Of a stretch of DNA of 64,000 bases, positions 29,042 to 39,431 are shown piece by piece. This stretch comes from Streptomyces californicus (GTDB taxonomy: Bacteria > Actinomycetota > Actinomycetes > Streptomycetales > Streptomycetaceae). The first letter of the stretch is position 1. Each line of letters opens with the position of its first letter. Both the position numbers and the translations under genes were made by a program. The notes beneath the pieces were generated by a model, which saw nothing but the letters and a program-made list of their open reading frames with translations, was not told the origin of the DNA and did not search any database. Where the stretch lies: positions 3,508 to 67,507 of the forward strand of contig NZ_JNZZ01000031.1 of assembly GCF_000717645.1 (NCBI RefSeq), in the 5' to 3' direction.

Positions 29042-32000
29042 ATGCGTAACCACGCCTGGTCGCCCATGGACGGTCGCCCCGCCCAGCAGGGGATGTACGA
29101 CCCCCGTAACGAGCACGACGCCTGTGGCGTCGGGTTCGTGGCCACTCTGACCGGTGTGGCCAGCCACGAGCTGGTCGAGCAGGCGCTGACCGTGCTCCGC
29201 AATCTCGAACACCGCGGCGCCACCGGTTCCGAGCCCGACTCCGGCGACGGCGCCGGCATCCTCTGCCAGGTCCCCGACGCCTTCCTGCGCGCCGAGACCC
29301 CGTTCGAGCTTCCCGACGCGGGTTCGTACGCCGTCGGCATCGCCTTCCTGCCCGCCGACGGCACCACCGAGGCCGTCCGCACGATCGAGACCATCGCCCG
29401 CGAGGAGGGCCTGACGGTCCTCGGCTGGCGCGACGTCCCGGTCACCCCGGCCCTGCTCGGCAACGGCGCCCGCGCCACCATGCCCGAGTTCCGCCAGGTC
29501 TTCGTCGCCGACGGCGAGTCCTCCGGCATCGTCCTGGACCGCAAGGCGTTCGTCCTGCGCAAGCGCGCCGAGCGCGAGGCCGGAGTGTACTTCCCCTCGC
29601 TCTCCGCCCGCACCCTCGTCTACAAGGGCATGCTCACCACCGGGCAGCTGGAGCCGTTCTTCCCGGACCTCTCCGACCGCCGCTTCGCCTCCACGGTCGC
29701 CCTGGTCCACTCCCGGTTCTCCACCAACACCTTCCCGAGCTGGCCGCTCGCCCACCCGTACCGCTTCGTCGCGCACAACGGCGAGATCAACACGGTCAAG
29801 GGCAACCGCAACTGGATGAAGGCCCGCGAGTCCCAGCTCGCCTCCGAGCTCTTCGGCCCGGCGCAGCTCGACCGCATCTTCCCCGTCTGCACCCCCGACG
29901 CCTCCGACTCCGCTTCCTTCGACGAGGTCCTGGAGCTGCTGCACCTCGGCGGGCGCTCGCTGCCGCACGCGGTGCTGATGATGGTCCCCGAGGCGTGGGA
30001 GAACCACGACTCCATGGACCCGGCCCGGCGCGCGTTCTACCAGTACCACTCCACGATGATGGAGCCCTGGGACGGCCCGGCCTGCGTCACCTTCACCGAC
30101 GGCGTCCAGGTCGGCGCGGTCCTCGACCGCAACGGTCTGCGCCCCGGCCGCTACTGGGTCACCGACGACGGCCTCGTCGTGCTCTCCTCCGAGGTCGGCG
30201 TCCTCGACATCGACCCCGCGAAGGTCGTCCGCAAGGGCCGCCTCCAGCCGGGCCGGATGTTCCTCGTGGACACCGCCGAGCACCGCATCATCGAGGACGA
30301 CGAGATCAAGGCGTCCCTCGCCGCCGAGCAGCCCTACCAGGATTGGCTGGAGACCGGCGAGATCGAGCTGAGCGACCTGCCCGACCGCGAGCACATCGTG
30401 CACACCCACGCCTCGGTCACCCGCCGCCAGCAGACCTTCGGCTACACCGAGGAAGAGCTGCGCGTCATCCTCGCCCCGATGGCCCGCACCGCCGGCGAGC
30501 CCCTCGGCTCCATGGGCACCGACTCGCCGATCGCCGCGCTCTCCGAGCGCCCCCGGCTGCTCTTCGACTACTTCACCCAGCTCTTCGCCCAGGTCACCAA
30601 CCCGCCGCTGGACGCCATCCGCGAGGAGCTGGTCACCTCGCTGCGCTCCTCGCTCGGCCCCCAGGGCAACATCCTGGAGCCGACCGCGGCCGCCTGCCGC
30701 AGCGTCACACTGCCGTTCCCGGTGATCGACAACGACGAGCTCGCCAAGCTGATACACATCAACGCCGACGGCGACATGCCGGGCATGAAGGCCGCCACCC
30801 TCTCCGGCCTCTACCGGGTCAGCGGCGGCGGCGACGCCCTCGCCGCCCGCATCGAGGCCATCTGCGGCGAGGTCGACGCGGCCATAGAGGACGGCGCCCG
30901 CCTGATCGTCCTCTCCGACCGGCACTCCGACGCCGAGCACGCGCCGATCCCCTCGCTGCTGCTCACCTCCGCCGTCCACCACCACCTCATCCGCACCAAG
31001 CAGCGCACCCAGGTGGGTCTGCTGGTCGAGGCCGGGGACGTCCGCGAGGTCCACCACGTCGCCCTGCTCATCGGCTACGGCGCCGCCGCGGTCAACCCGT
31101 ACCTCGCCATGGAGTCCGTCGAGGACCTGGTCCGCGCCGGCACCTTCATCCAGGACGTCGACGCCGAGCAGGCCATCCGGAACCTGATCTACGCGCTCGG
31201 CAAGGGCGTCCTCAAGGTCATGTCCAAGATGGGCATCTCCACCGTCGCCTCCTACCGCGGCGCCCAGGTCTTCGAGGCCGTCGGCCTCGACGAGGCGTTC
31301 GTCGCCACGTACTTCAACGGCACCGCCACCAAGATCGGCGGCGCCGGCCTGGACGTCATCGCCAAGGAGGTCGCCGCCCGGCACACCAAGGCGTACCCGG
31401 CCTCCGGCATCGCCGCGTCCCACCGCGCGCTGGAGATCGGCGGCGAGTACCAGTGGCGGCGCGAGGGCGAACCGCACCTGTTCGACCCGGAGACCGTCTT
31501 CCGCCTCCAGCACGCCACCCGCAACCGGCGCTACGACATCTTCAAGCAGTACACGGACCGGGTGAACGAGCAGTCCGAGCGCCTGATGACGCTCCGCGGC
31601 CTCTTCGGCTTCACCTCCGACCGGGCCCCGATTTCCGTCGACGAGGTCGAGCCCGCCTCCGAGATCGTCAAGCGCTTCTCCACCGGCGCCATGTCGTACG
31701 GCTCCATCTCCCGCGAGGCGCACGAGACGCTCGCCATCGCGATGAACCGGCTCGGCGGCAAGTCCAACACCGGCGAGGGCGGCGAGGACCCGGAGCGCCT
31801 GTACGACCCGGAGCGCCGCTCCTCGATCAAGCAGGTCGCCTCCGGCCGCTTCGGCGTCACCAGCGAGTACCTGGTCAACGCCGACGACATCCAGATCAAG
31901 ATGGCCCAGGGCGCCAAGCCCGGCGAGGGCGGCCAGCTGCCCGGCCACAAGGTCTACCCGTGGGTCGCCAAGACGCGTCACTCGACGCCCGGCGTCGGCC

Positions 32001-33601
32001 TCATCTCGCCGCCGCCGCACCACGACATCTACTCCATCGAAGACCTCGCGCAGCTCATCCACGACCTGAAGAACGCCAACCCGCAGGCCCGCATCCACGT
32101 GAAGCTGGTCTCCGAGGTCGGCGTCGGCACGGTCGCCGCCGGTGTCTCCAAGGCCCACGCGGACGTCGTCCTCATCTCCGGCCACGACGGCGGAACGGGC
32201 GCCTCCCCGCTGACCTCCCTCAAGCACGCGGGCGGTCCCTGGGAGCTGGGTCTCGCCGAGACCCAGCAGACCCTGCTGCTCAACGGCCTGCGCGACCGCA
32301 TCGTCGTGCAGACCGACGGCCAGCTCAAGACCGGCCGCGACGTCGTCATCGCCGCGCTGCTGGGCGCCGAGGAGTTCGGTTTCGCGACCGCCCCGCTCGT
32401 CGTCTCCGGCTGCGTCATGATGCGCGTCTGCCACCTGGACACCTGCCCGGTCGGCATCGCCACCCAGAACCCGGTGCTCCGCGAGCGGTTCTCCGGCAAG
32501 GCCGAGTACGTCGTCAACTTCTTCGAGTTCATCGCCGAAGAGGTCCGCGAACTCCTCGCCGAGCTCGGCTTCCGCTCCCTCGAGGAGGCCGTCGGCCACG
32601 CCGAACTCCTCGACACCGACCGGGCCGTCACCCACTGGAAGGCGCAGGGCCTCGACCTCGCCCCGCTCTTCCACGTGCCCGAGCTGCCCGAGGGCGCGGT
32701 CCGCCACCGCGTCGTCGAGCAGGACCACGGACTGCCGAAGGCGCTCGACAACCAGCTCATCAAGCTGGCCGCCGACGCGCTCGGCGCACCGAGCCCCGAG
32801 GCCGCCCAGCCGGTCCGCGCCCAGGTCGCGATCCGCAACATCAACCGGACCGTCGGCACCATGCTCGGCCACGAGGTGACCAAGAAGTTCGGCGGTCCGG
32901 GCCTGCCCGAGAACACCATCGACATCACCTTCACCGGCTCGGCCGGCCAGTCCTTCGGCGCGTTCGTGCCGCGCGGCGTCACCCTGCGCCTGGAGGGCGA
33001 CGCCAACGACTACGTCGGCAAGGGCCTCTCCGGCGGCCGGGTCATCGTCCGCCCCGACCGGGGCGCCGACCACCTCGCCGAGTACTCCACCATCGCCGGC
33101 AACACCATCGGCTACGGCGCGACCGGCGGCGAGATCTTCCTCCGCGGCCGCACCGGCGAACGCTTCTGCGTCCGCAACTCCGGGGCGCTCGTCGTCTCCG
33201 AGGGCGTCGGCGACCACGGCTGCGAGTACATGACCGGCGGCCACGCCGTCGTCCTCGGCGAGACCGGCCGCAACTTCGCCGCCGGCATGTCGGGCGGCAT
33301 CGCGTACGTCATCGACCTGGACCGCGACAACGTCAACGTCGGCAACCTCGGCGCCGTCGAGGAGCTGGACGACACCGACCGGCAGTGGCTGCACGACGTC
33401 GTGCGCCGCCACCACGAGGAGACCGGCTCCACCGTCGCCGAGAAGCTCCTCGCCGAGTGGGACACCGCCGTGACCCGCTTCAGCAAGATCATCCCGTCCA
33501 CGTACAAGGCAGTGCTCGCCGCCAAGGACGCCGCTGAGCTCGCCGGTCTCTCCGAGCAGGAGACCACCGAGAAGATGATGGAGGCGGCGACCCATGGCTG
33601 A
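29042..33601 (+). CDS. gltB: Glutamate synthase (NADPH), large subunit
   Basis: A 1519-aa GOGAT large subunit that makes two glutamates from glutamine and 2-oxoglutarate. The N-terminal Ntn-amidotransferase nucleophile is Cys28 ([16 protein letters not shown]), exposed after removal of a 27-residue propeptide. The FMN/Fe-S synthase domain has [47 protein letters not shown] and the 3Fe-4S cysteines in [15 protein letters not shown]. The C-terminal GXGXG beta-helix region ends near [16 protein letters not shown] precedes ATG 29042. It overlaps gltD by eight bases. Confidence 0.98.
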   Translation: MRNHAWSPMDGRPAQQGMYDPRNEHDACGVGFVATLTGVASHELVEQALTVLRNLEHRGATGSEPDSGDGAGILCQVPDAFLRAETPFELPDAGSYAVGIAFLPADGTTEAVRTIETIAREEGLTVLGWRDVPVTPALLGNGARATMPEFRQVFVADGESSGIVLDRKAFVLRKRAEREAGVYFPSLSARTLVYKGMLTTGQLEPFFPDLSDRRFASTVALVHSRFSTNTFPSWPLAHPYRFVAHNGEINTVKGNRNWMKARESQLASELFGPAQLDRIFPVCTPDASDSASFDEVLELLHLGGRSLPHAVLMMVPEAWENHDSMDPARRAFYQYHSTMMEPWDGPACVTFTDGVQVGAVLDRNGLRPGRYWVTDDGLVVLSSEVGVLDIDPAKVVRKGRLQPGRMFLVDTAEHRIIEDDEIKASLAAEQPYQDWLETGEIELSDLPDREHIVHTHASVTRRQQTFGYTEEELRVILAPMARTAGEPLGSMGTDSPIAALSERPRLLFDYFTQLFAQVTNPPLDAIREELVTSLRSSLGPQGNILEPTAAACRSVTLPFPVIDNDELAKLIHINADGDMPGMKAATLSGLYRVSGGGDALAARIEAICGEVDAAIEDGARLIVLSDRHSDAEHAPIPSLLLTSAVHHHLIRTKQRTQVGLLVEAGDVREVHHVALLIGYGAAAVNPYLAMESVEDLVRAGTFIQDVDAEQAIRNLIYALGKGVLKVMSKMGISTVASYRGAQVFEAVGLDEAFVATYFNGTATKIGGAGLDVIAKEVAARHTKAYPASGIAASHRALEIGGEYQWRREGEPHLFDPETVFRLQHATRNRRYDIFKQYTDRVNEQSERLMTLRGLFGFTSDRAPISVDEVEPASEIVKRFSTGAMSYGSISREAHETLAIAMNRLGGKSNTGEGGEDPERLYDPERRSSIKQVASGRFGVTSEYLVNADDIQIKMAQGAKPGEGGQLPGHKVYPWVAKTRHSTPGVGLISPPPHHDIYSIEDLAQLIHDLKNANPQARIHVKLVSEVGVGTVAAGVSKAHADVVLISGHDGGTGASPLTSLKHAGGPWELGLAETQQTLLLNGLRDRIVVQTDGQLKTGRDVVIAALLGAEEFGFATAPLVVSGCVMMRVCHLDTCPVGIATQNPVLRERFSGKAEYVVNFFEFIAEEVRELLAELGFRSLEEAVGHAELLDTDRAVTHWKAQGLDLAPLFHVPELPEGAVRHRVVEQDHGLPKALDNQLIKLAADALGAPSPEAAQPVRAQVAIRNINRTVGTMLGHEVTKKFGGPGLPENTIDITFTGSAGQSFGAFVPRGVTLRLEGDANDYVGKGLSGGRVIVRPDRGADHLAEYSTIAGNTIGYGATGGEIFLRGRTGERFCVRNSGALVVSEGVGDHGCEYMTGGHAVVLGETGRNFAAGMSGGIAYVIDLDRDNVNVGNLGAVEELDDTDRQWLHDVVRRHHEETGSTVAEKLLAEWDTAVTRFSKIIPSTYKAVLAAKDAAELAGLSEQETTEKMMEAATHG

Positions 33602-35054
33602 CCCCAAGGGCTTCCTGACCACCGGACGCGAGGTCGCCCAGACCCGCCCCGTGGCCGAGCGCGTCAAGGACTGGAACGAGGTCTACGTTCCGGGCTCGCT
33701 GCTCCCGATCATCAGCAAGCAGGCCGGCCGCTGCATGGACTGCGGCATCCCGTTCTGCCACAACGGCTGCCCGCTCGGAAACCTCATCCCCGAGTGGAAC
33801 GACTACGCCTACCGCGAGGACTGGACCGCCGCGTCCGAGCGGCTGCACGCCACGAACAACTTTCCGGAGTTCACCGGGCGGCTGTGCCCGGCCCCCTGCG
33901 AGTCGGCGTGCGTGCTCGGCATCAACCAGCCGGCCGTCACCATCAAGAACGTCGAGGTCTCCATCATCGACAAGGCGTGGGACAGCGGCGACGTCACCCC
34001 GCAGCCGCCCGAGCGCCTCTCCGGCAAGACCGTCGCCGTCATCGGCTCGGGCCCGGCGGGACTCGCCGCCGCCCAGCAGCTGACCCGGGCCGGCCACACC
34101 GTCGTCGTCTACGAGCGCGCGGACCGCATCGGGGGCCTCCTCCGGTACGGCATCCCCGAGTTCAAGATGGAGAAGTCCCACATCAACCGGCGCATCGAGC
34201 AGATGCGCCTGGAGGGGACCAAGTTCCGTACGGGGGTGGAGATCGGCCAGGACATCGACGCCGCCAAGCTCCGCCGCCGCTACGACGCGGTCGTCATCGC
34301 CGCCGGCGCCACCGTCTCCCGCGACCTGCCGGTCCCCGGCCGCGAGCTGAACGGCGTCCACTTCGCGATGGAGTACCTGCCGCTCGCCAACAAGGTGCAG
34401 GAGGGCGACCTGACCGTCGCCCCGATCCACGCGGGCGGCAAGCACGTCGTCGTCATCGGCGGCGGCGACACCGGTGCCGACTGCGTGGGCACCGCCCACC
34501 GCCAGGGCGCGGCCTCCGTCACCCAGCTGGAGATCATGCCGAAGCCGGGCGAGGACCGGAACGCGAATCAGCCCTGGCCGACCTTCCCGATGCTCTACAA
34601 GGTCACCTCCGCGCACGAGGAGGGCGGCGAGCGGGTCTACTCCGTCTCCACCACCCACTTCGAGGGCGACGAGGACGGCAACGTCCAGGCCCTCCACCTG
34701 GTGGAGGTCGAGTTCAAGGACGGTAAGCTGGAGCAGAAGCCCGGCACGGAGCGGCGCATCCCCGCGCAGCTCGTCACGCTCGCCATGGGCTTCACCGGAA
34801 CCGACCAGTCCAACGGTCTGGTCCAGCAGTTCGGCCTGGAGCTCGACCAGCGCGGCAACGTCGCCCGCGACGAGCACTACGCGACCAACGTCGACGGCGT
34901 CTACGTCGCGGGAGACGCGGGACGCGGCCAGTCGCTGATCGTCTGGGCGATCGCCGAGGGCCGCTCCGCCGCCCGCGGAGTCGACCGCTTCCTGACCGGG
35001 ACCAGCGCCCTGCCGGCCCCGATCCGCCCGACGGACCGGTCCCTGCTGGTCTGA
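33594..35054 (+). CDS. gltD: Glutamate synthase (NADPH), small subunit
   Basis: A 486-aa flavoprotein that passes electrons from NADPH to GltB. The N-terminal Fe-S cysteines are in [22 protein letters not shown] and [12 protein letters not shown]. The FAD-binding fold begins [18 protein letters not shown] near residue 149 and the NADPH fold at [15 protein letters not shown] near 286. The C-terminal [22 protein letters not shown] closes the FAD site. A hairpin follows ten bases after the stop. Confidence 0.98.
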   Translation: MADPKGFLTTGREVAQTRPVAERVKDWNEVYVPGSLLPIISKQAGRCMDCGIPFCHNGCPLGNLIPEWNDYAYREDWTAASERLHATNNFPEFTGRLCPAPCESACVLGINQPAVTIKNVEVSIIDKAWDSGDVTPQPPERLSGKTVAVIGSGPAGLAAAQQLTRAGHTVVVYERADRIGGLLRYGIPEFKMEKSHINRRIEQMRLEGTKFRTGVEIGQDIDAAKLRRRYDAVVIAAGATVSRDLPVPGRELNGVHFAMEYLPLANKVQEGDLTVAPIHAGGKHVVVIGGGDTGADCVGTAHRQGAASVTQLEIMPKPGEDRNANQPWPTFPMLYKVTSAHEEGGERVYSVSTTHFEGDEDGNVQALHLVEVEFKDGKLEQKPGTERRIPAQLVTLAMGFTGTDQSNGLVQQFGLELDQRGNVARDEHYATNVDGVYVAGDAGRGQSLIVWAIAEGRSAARGVDRFLTGTSALPAPIRPTDRSLLV

Positions 35055-35064
35055 GCACCACCCC

Positions 35065-35100
35065 GGGTTCCCCCTGGGCCACGCGGCCCGGGGGAGCCCC
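35065..35100 (+). terminator. Terminator after gltBD
   Basis: GGGTTCCCCCTGGGCC pairs with GGCCCGGGGGAGCCC across an ACGC loop, with one bulge and one G-T pair. It starts 11 bases after the gltD stop. Confidence 0.75.
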
Positions 35101-35291
35101 CCATCACGTCCCGTACAACGGCGTACGGAACTGAACGCGGCGCCTGCCTGTCCCCGACCGGACTTCAGCGGGCGCCGTGGCGCGTCCGGGGGCGGTTTCC
35201 CGCCACGGCGCGCACGGGCGACGGGCGAGCGGGGCGGCGCCCCTGAGAGCCCGCCCGGCCGCCCGGGGGGGTACCGGGCCCGGTCGTCCCT

Positions 35292-35378
35292 CCGCGACCG
35301 CGCCCGCCTCAGCCGGCCCTCCGGGACCCCGCTCGCCTCAGCCGCCCGTCCGGGACCGCGCCCGCCTCAGCCGCCTGT
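35292..35378. repeat. 29-bp tandem repeat, three units, at the rhomboid gene 3' end
   Basis: Units at 35292-35320, 35321-35349 and 35350-35378 share the core CCGGGACCGCGCCCGCCTCA plus GCCGCC. The third unit includes the last four codons and stop of the rhomboid gene (stop complement TCA at 35367-35369), so the array appears to have grown downstream from the gene end. Confidence 0.85.
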
Positions 35379-36281
35379 CAGCGCCGCGGTCTTCAGCGCC
35401 ACCGCCACCGCGAACAGCCCCAGCAGCACCAGCCCGCCCGCGAGCTGGACCGACCAGGTGCGCAGCCTGGGCGGTGCGAAGGCGAGCCCGTACGTCACCA
35501 GGGCCCCGGTCAGCAGCCCGCCCAGGTGACCCTGCCACGAGGTGAACACGGCCGAGATCAGCATCCAGATCAGGAATCCGGCCATGAAGCGGTTGACCGC
35601 CGCCATGTCGTGGCCGAGCCGCCGGTGGATGACCCAGTACGCGGCGGCCAGCCCGAAGACCGCACCGGAGGCGCCGACCGTCGAGGTGTCCGGAGCCAGC
35701 AGGTAGACCAGGACCGAGCCGCCCACCGCCGAGAGCAGGTACAGCGCCAGATAGCGGGCCCGGCCGAGCTGCCCCTCCACGGCCCGGCCGATGTTCCACA
35801 GCGCGAGCATGTTGAACAGCAGGTGCATCACCCCGAACGAGGCGTCCGGCGGCATGTGCAGGAACGCCCCGGTCACCAGCCGGTACCACTCGCCGTCCGC
35901 GATGCCCGTCAGCTCGTACCCGGGGAACGTGTCGCCCCGGTAGTAGTACTGCTCCCCGTCCGGCCCGGTCAGCGCCGCCCCGAGCACCGCGAACCTGTCC
36001 ACGATCTCCGGCCGCACCACCTCGGCCACGTAGGCCAGGACGTTCAGCGCCATCAGCGCGTACGTCACCACCGGTGTCCTCGCCCCGGACACCGCGCCGC
36101 CGAAGACGGTGCGGGCCTGGCGCACCGAGCGCTGCCCCTCCTTCACGCACTCCACGCAGTGGTGGCCGACCGATGCCTCGCGCATGCAGTCCGGGCAGAT
36201 GTATCGGTCGCAACGGGTGCAGCGGACATACGTCTCGACGGACGGATGGCGGTAACACGTGGGGGCGGCGGCGGCCTCCAT
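35367..36281 (-). CDS. Rhomboid-family intramembrane serine protease with zinc-finger head
   Basis: A 304-aa protein. Residues 1-50 form a Cys/His-rich B-box-like zinc finger (Cys9, Cys21/24, Cys29/32, His40/41, Cys42/45). Then come about seven helices. The rhomboid catalytic serine is in TVGASGAVFGLAAAYW and the histidine in WQGHLGGLLTGAL; HLLFNMLALWNIG is the conserved HxxxN of helix 2. It should cleave single-pass membrane proteins within the bilayer. ATG 36281 has GAAGGAG upstream. The long open frame further upstream has no ribosome site. Confidence 0.92.
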   Translation of the reverse strand: MEAAAAPTCYRHPSVETYVRCTRCDRYICPDCMREASVGHHCVECVKEGQRSVRQARTVFGGAVSGARTPVVTYALMALNVLAYVAEVVRPEIVDRFAVLGAALTGPDGEQYYYRGDTFPGYELTGIADGEWYRLVTGAFLHMPPDASFGVMHLLFNMLALWNIGRAVEGQLGRARYLALYLLSAVGGSVLVYLLAPDTSTVGASGAVFGLAAAYWVIHRRLGHDMAAVNRFMAGFLIWMLISAVFTSWQGHLGGLLTGALVTYGLAFAPPRLRTWSVQLAGGLVLLGLFAVAVALKTAALTGG

Positions 36282-36487
36282 GGCCGGCTCCTTCACTGGG
36301 GGTGGGCAACGGGGCCGAACAGAGGCGGCGGCGATCAAGATAGCGAACCGGCGTGACGGTGCGGGGGGCCGGGGTGGCCCCACGGGTGGCCTACGCTCGG
36401 GACGCGGGCGGTGCGCAGCGGCCGACACCGTGCCCGACGAGGACCACGACGTGCACACGGCCCCGGGCCGGGACGGGGGACCACCAC

Positions 36488-37042
36488 ATGACCGTACGCA
36501 TCCTGCGCGCCGCCGACCCCTGGAAGAACGGCGGAGGGACCGTCCGGGAGATCGCTGCCGGACCCGAGGGCGCGGGGACCGACGCCTTCGACTGGCGGGT
36601 CAGCCTCGCGGACGTCACCGCCGACGGGCCGTTCTCCGCGTTCCCGGGCGTGGACCGCGTCCTGACCGTGGTCGAGGGCGCGGGCATGGACCTCGTCGTC
36701 GGCGGGGAGCACCACATCGTCGACGAGCCCCTGTGGCCGCACGGCTTCCCCGGTGACCTGCCCACCGAGGGCTTCCTGCTCGGCGGCCCGGTCGTCAACC
36801 TCAACGTCATGTACCGCAGGGCCCGTACGCGGGCGGAGACCGCCGTCATCTGCGGCACGGTCCGCCTGCTGCCCCCCGAGGGCGGTGCGGTGCTGGCCGT
36901 CTCCCTGGACGACGGGGCGGAGCTGGAGGGCGGGCACGACGTCCGGCTGGACCGCTACGACGCGGTGCTGGCGACCGGGGAGTGCCCCGGGGTGCTCCGG
37001 ACGATGGGCCGGGCGGTGCTGGTGACCCTCTCGGAGGTGTGA
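36488..37042 (+). CDS. HutD-family protein
   Basis: A 184-aa cupin-like protein of the HutD (DUF886) family: MTVRILRAADPWKNGGGTVREIA, FDWRVSLADVTADGPFSAFPGVDR, and VVNLNVMYRRARTRA are the typical blocks. In Pseudomonas HutD modulates histidine utilisation, but no hut genes are near. It is divergent from the rhomboid gene, with a 206-base gap. GGGGGA precedes the ATG. A role as a small-molecule governor of amino-acid metabolism is possible, though unproven. Confidence 0.88.
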   Translation: MTVRILRAADPWKNGGGTVREIAAGPEGAGTDAFDWRVSLADVTADGPFSAFPGVDRVLTVVEGAGMDLVVGGEHHIVDEPLWPHGFPGDLPTEGFLLGGPVVNLNVMYRRARTRAETAVICGTVRLLPPEGGAVLAVSLDDGAELEGGHDVRLDRYDAVLATGECPGVLRTMGRAVLVTLSEV

Positions 37043-37111
37043 CCGCCCACCCCTGCGCGGGGGGAGATACCGGGCTGACGGCTCGACCGCCTCGAAGGTA
37101 CCGTCACCCGC

Positions 37112-37579
37112 ATGCCCGTACACGCGCCCGGCCCCGTGGTGATCCGCCGTTACGCCCCCGCCGACGAGAACGCGGTGATGGACGTCTGGTCCCGGGCCGG
37201 CCGTGCCGCCCATCCCTTCGTCCCCGGTGAGGGGGAGGGGGAGCGTGCCCGCGAGATGCGCGAGATCCATCTCGTCCACGCCGAGAACTGGGTCGCCGAG
37301 TCCGACGGCCGTGTGGTGGCTCTTCTGGGCCTCATGGGCGCCGAGATCGGCGGCCTCTTCGTGGCTCCGGAGGCCCAGGGCACCGGAGTCGGCCGGCGCC
37401 TGGTCGACCATGCGGCGGCCCTCCACGGCCGCTTGTCCCTCGACGTGTACGAGAAGAACACCGGGGCGCGGAGCTTCTACGCCCGGACGGGCTTCGAGGA
37501 GGAGAGCCGCCGGGTCGACGAGGAGTACGACGAGGTCATGCTGAGGCTCGTCCGGAAGGCCCCCGAGGACCCTGCCTGA
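37112..37579 (+). CDS. GNAT-family N-acetyltransferase
   Basis: A 155-aa GNAT. Acetyl-CoA motif A is visible as EIGGLFVAPEAQGTGVGRRLVDHAAA near residue 85, and motif B as LDVYEKNTGARSFYARTGFEEESR, very like YjaB/YafP-type acetyltransferases. The start is ATG 37112, 70 bases past hutD, without a strong ribosome site. Substrate unknown. Confidence 0.88.
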   Translation: MPVHAPGPVVIRRYAPADENAVMDVWSRAGRAAHPFVPGEGEGERAREMREIHLVHAENWVAESDGRVVALLGLMGAEIGGLFVAPEAQGTGVGRRLVDHAAALHGRLSLDVYEKNTGARSFYARTGFEEESRRVDEEYDEVMLRLVRKAPEDPA

Positions 37580-37672
37580 AGACCGGAGGACGGGCGTCCG
37601 GCAGCCGAGGAGGCGTGGCGTCGTCCGGCTCGGCGCATCCGTTCGCCTGTCGCGGCCGAAAGCGGACAGAAG

Positions 37673-38185
37673 ATGTCGGGTATCCGGTGTTCCATGGCGT
37701 CCATGACGTCTTCCGCACCCCTGACCTGGGGCGGCTTCGCGGCCGCCGAACCCGACTTCGCCGACACCGTGCGGCGGCGCTTCCGCCTCTACAAGCACCA
37801 CGTCCTCGCCACCCTGCGGAAGGACGGCTCACCCCGGGTCACCGGCCTGGAGGCCGACTTCCGCTTCGGTGAGCTGCTGCTCGGCATGATGCCGGGCTCC
37901 CTCAAGGCCCTGGACCTGCGCCGCGACCCGCGCTTCGCCCTCCACGCCAACCCCGGGCCCGACGCCGAGATGAACGACGGCGACGTCCGGATCAGCGGCC
38001 GGGCCGTGGAGATCACCGACCCGGCGGTGATCGCCCGTTTCATCGAGGAGGCCGCTCCGCCCGAGCCCTTCCACCTCTTCCGGGCCGAGCTGACCGAGGT
38101 GGTCCGTATCGGGCTCGACGGCGATGAGCTGGTCATCCGCTCCTGGCGACCGGGACAGCCGCCGCGCACCGTGCGCCGGAAGTGA
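37673..38185 (+). CDS. Pyridoxamine 5'-phosphate oxidase-fold protein
   Basis: A 170-aa split-barrel flavin/F420-type protein. RLYKHHVLATLRKDGSPRVTGLEADFRFGELLLGMMPGSLKALDLRRDPRFALHANPG is the typical PPOX core, with the strand that usually binds the FMN/F420 phosphate. The family includes F420-dependent reductases and heme-utilisation proteins, so the reaction cannot be named. ATG 37673 is used; internal ATGs at 37694 and 37703 are possible starts, as none has a good ribosome site. Confidence 0.82.
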   Translation: MSGIRCSMASMTSSAPLTWGGFAAAEPDFADTVRRRFRLYKHHVLATLRKDGSPRVTGLEADFRFGELLLGMMPGSLKALDLRRDPRFALHANPGPDAEMNDGDVRISGRAVEITDPAVIARFIEEAAPPEPFHLFRAELTEVVRIGLDGDELVIRSWRPGQPPRTVRRK

Positions 38186-38249
38186 CCGCGGGCCGTGGCC
38201 GGGGCGGACCCGGCCACGGGCGTCCCCGCGGGCGTGTCCACAGGGGCGC

Positions 38250-39431
38250 TCACCCCGTCAGTACCCGGGCCCGGCAGGCGGACGGCGTTCCCCACGCGTC
38301 CCGCAGCGGCCGGGCCCGGCGCAGCCACCACGCGAGGTCCAGCTCCTCGGTGTAGCCGATCGCCCCGTGGAGTTGCAGCGCGGTGCGGGCCGCCGCGTAG
38401 CCGGCCTCGCCCGCCGCCGCCTTCGCCGCGGCCACCGCCGCCCCGGCCCCGAGCGACCCCATGCCCGGCCCCGTCCGGGAGCCGGACTCGGGCGACCCCA
38501 TGCCCGGCCACGTCCCGGAACCGGACCCGAGCGACCCCGCGCCCCGCCCAGTACCGAGACCGGAGCCGGGCGGCCCCTCGGCGGGTCCCGTCCCGGAACC
38601 AACCCCGGCGCCGGGCTCGGGCGATCCCGTTCCGGCGCGGCCTCCGGAAAGCTCCTCGGTCAGCTCCACCGCCGCCCCGTACAGCAGCGGGCGGGCGAAC
38701 TCCAGGCCGAGCAGGGTGTCCGCCAGGCGGTGCTTGACCACCTGGAAGGAGCCCACCGGCACCCCGAACTGCCTCCGCTGCTTCACGTACGCCACGGTCG
38801 CCCGCAGCAGTTCCTCCCCGCAGCCCAGCGCCAGCGCCGCCGTGGCGAAGGAGGCCCAGTCGCCCGCCGCCCGGGAAGCCGCCTCCACCGCCCGGCCCCC
38901 GGCGACCGGCTCGCCGCCCGGACCGGGCCGGAACAGCCGGCGCGCCGGGTCCGCCGACACCGACAGCTCCCCGGGCCCCGGCGCGCGCCGCAACCCGTCG
39001 CCGTCCACCGTGAACACCGCGTCCGCCGCGTCCGCGTCCAGGGCGTACGGCCCGTGCCCCGGCAGCCGCAGCGAGAGCATCGCCGCGCCCGACGCGATCC
39101 CCGGCAGCCACTCCTTCGCCGCCGGCCCGCCCACCCCGGCCAGCAGCACCCCGGCCGCCAGGGTCTCCGCCACCGGCCCGGGCGCCGCGTACCGCCCCAG
39201 CTCGACGCAGGCGACGGCCGCCTCCACCGGGAGCGGCCCCACACCCCCGTACGCCTCCGGCACCGCGAGCGCGAACACCCCCGCGTCCCCGAGCCGCCGC
39301 CACAGCGCCCGCCCCGGGCCGTGGTCCCCGGCCGCCCACGCCCGCAGCACCCCCGGGGTGTCCGCCGCCCTCAGCAGCGCGTCCAGGGAGCGGGCGAACT
39401 CCCGCTGCTCGTCGGTGAGCACGAAACGCAT
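38250..39431 (-). CDS. Acyl-CoA dehydrogenase with a Gly/Pro/Ser-rich repeat insert
   Basis: A 393-aa acyl-CoA dehydrogenase of the steroid-catabolism FadE type. The N-terminal helical domain begins MRFVLTDEQREFARSLDALL, and VAYVKQRRQFGVPVGSFQVVKHRLAD is the C-terminal-domain FAD contact region. ALQLHGAIGYTEELDLAWWLRRA is near the end. About 65 residues of low-complexity sequence (GSGTG, PGMGS and similar) are inserted between two C-terminal helices, encoded by a 39-bp minisatellite. It overlaps the next FadE gene by ATGA, so the two may form a heteromeric enzyme, as in steroid side-chain and ring catabolism. Confidence 0.9.
   Translation of the reverse strand: MRFVLTDEQREFARSLDALLRAADTPGVLRAWAAGDHGPGRALWRRLGDAGVFALAVPEAYGGVGPLPVEAAVACVELGRYAAPGPVAETLAAGVLLAGVGGPAAKEWLPGIASGAAMLSLRLPGHGPYALDADAADAVFTVDGDGLRRAPGPGELSVSADPARRLFRPGPGGEPVAGGRAVEAASRAAGDWASFATAALALGCGEELLRATVAYVKQRRQFGVPVGSFQVVKHRLADTLLGLEFARPLLYGAAVELTEELSGGRAGTGSPEPGAGVGSGTGPAEGPPGSGLGTGRGAGSLGSGSGTWPGMGSPESGSRTGPGMGSLGAGAAVAAAKAAAGEAGYAAARTALQLHGAIGYTEELDLAWWLRRARPLRDAWGTPSACRARVLTG
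38452..38658. repeat. In-frame 39-bp minisatellite inside the acyl-CoA dehydrogenase gene
   Basis: Units start with (A/G)GCGACCCC at 38452, 38491, 38530 and 38569, exactly 39 bases apart, and a fifth at 38620 after a 51-base unit. All spacings are multiples of three, so the frame is kept and each unit encodes 13 residues rich in Gly, Pro, Ser and Thr. Confidence 0.88.

Noticed and set aside
28877..33667. 1596-codon minus-strand open frame opposite gltB
   Set aside because: It is rich in Gly, Val, Asp and Leu without any domain, exactly opposite a well-conserved gene; it is a GC-bias shadow.
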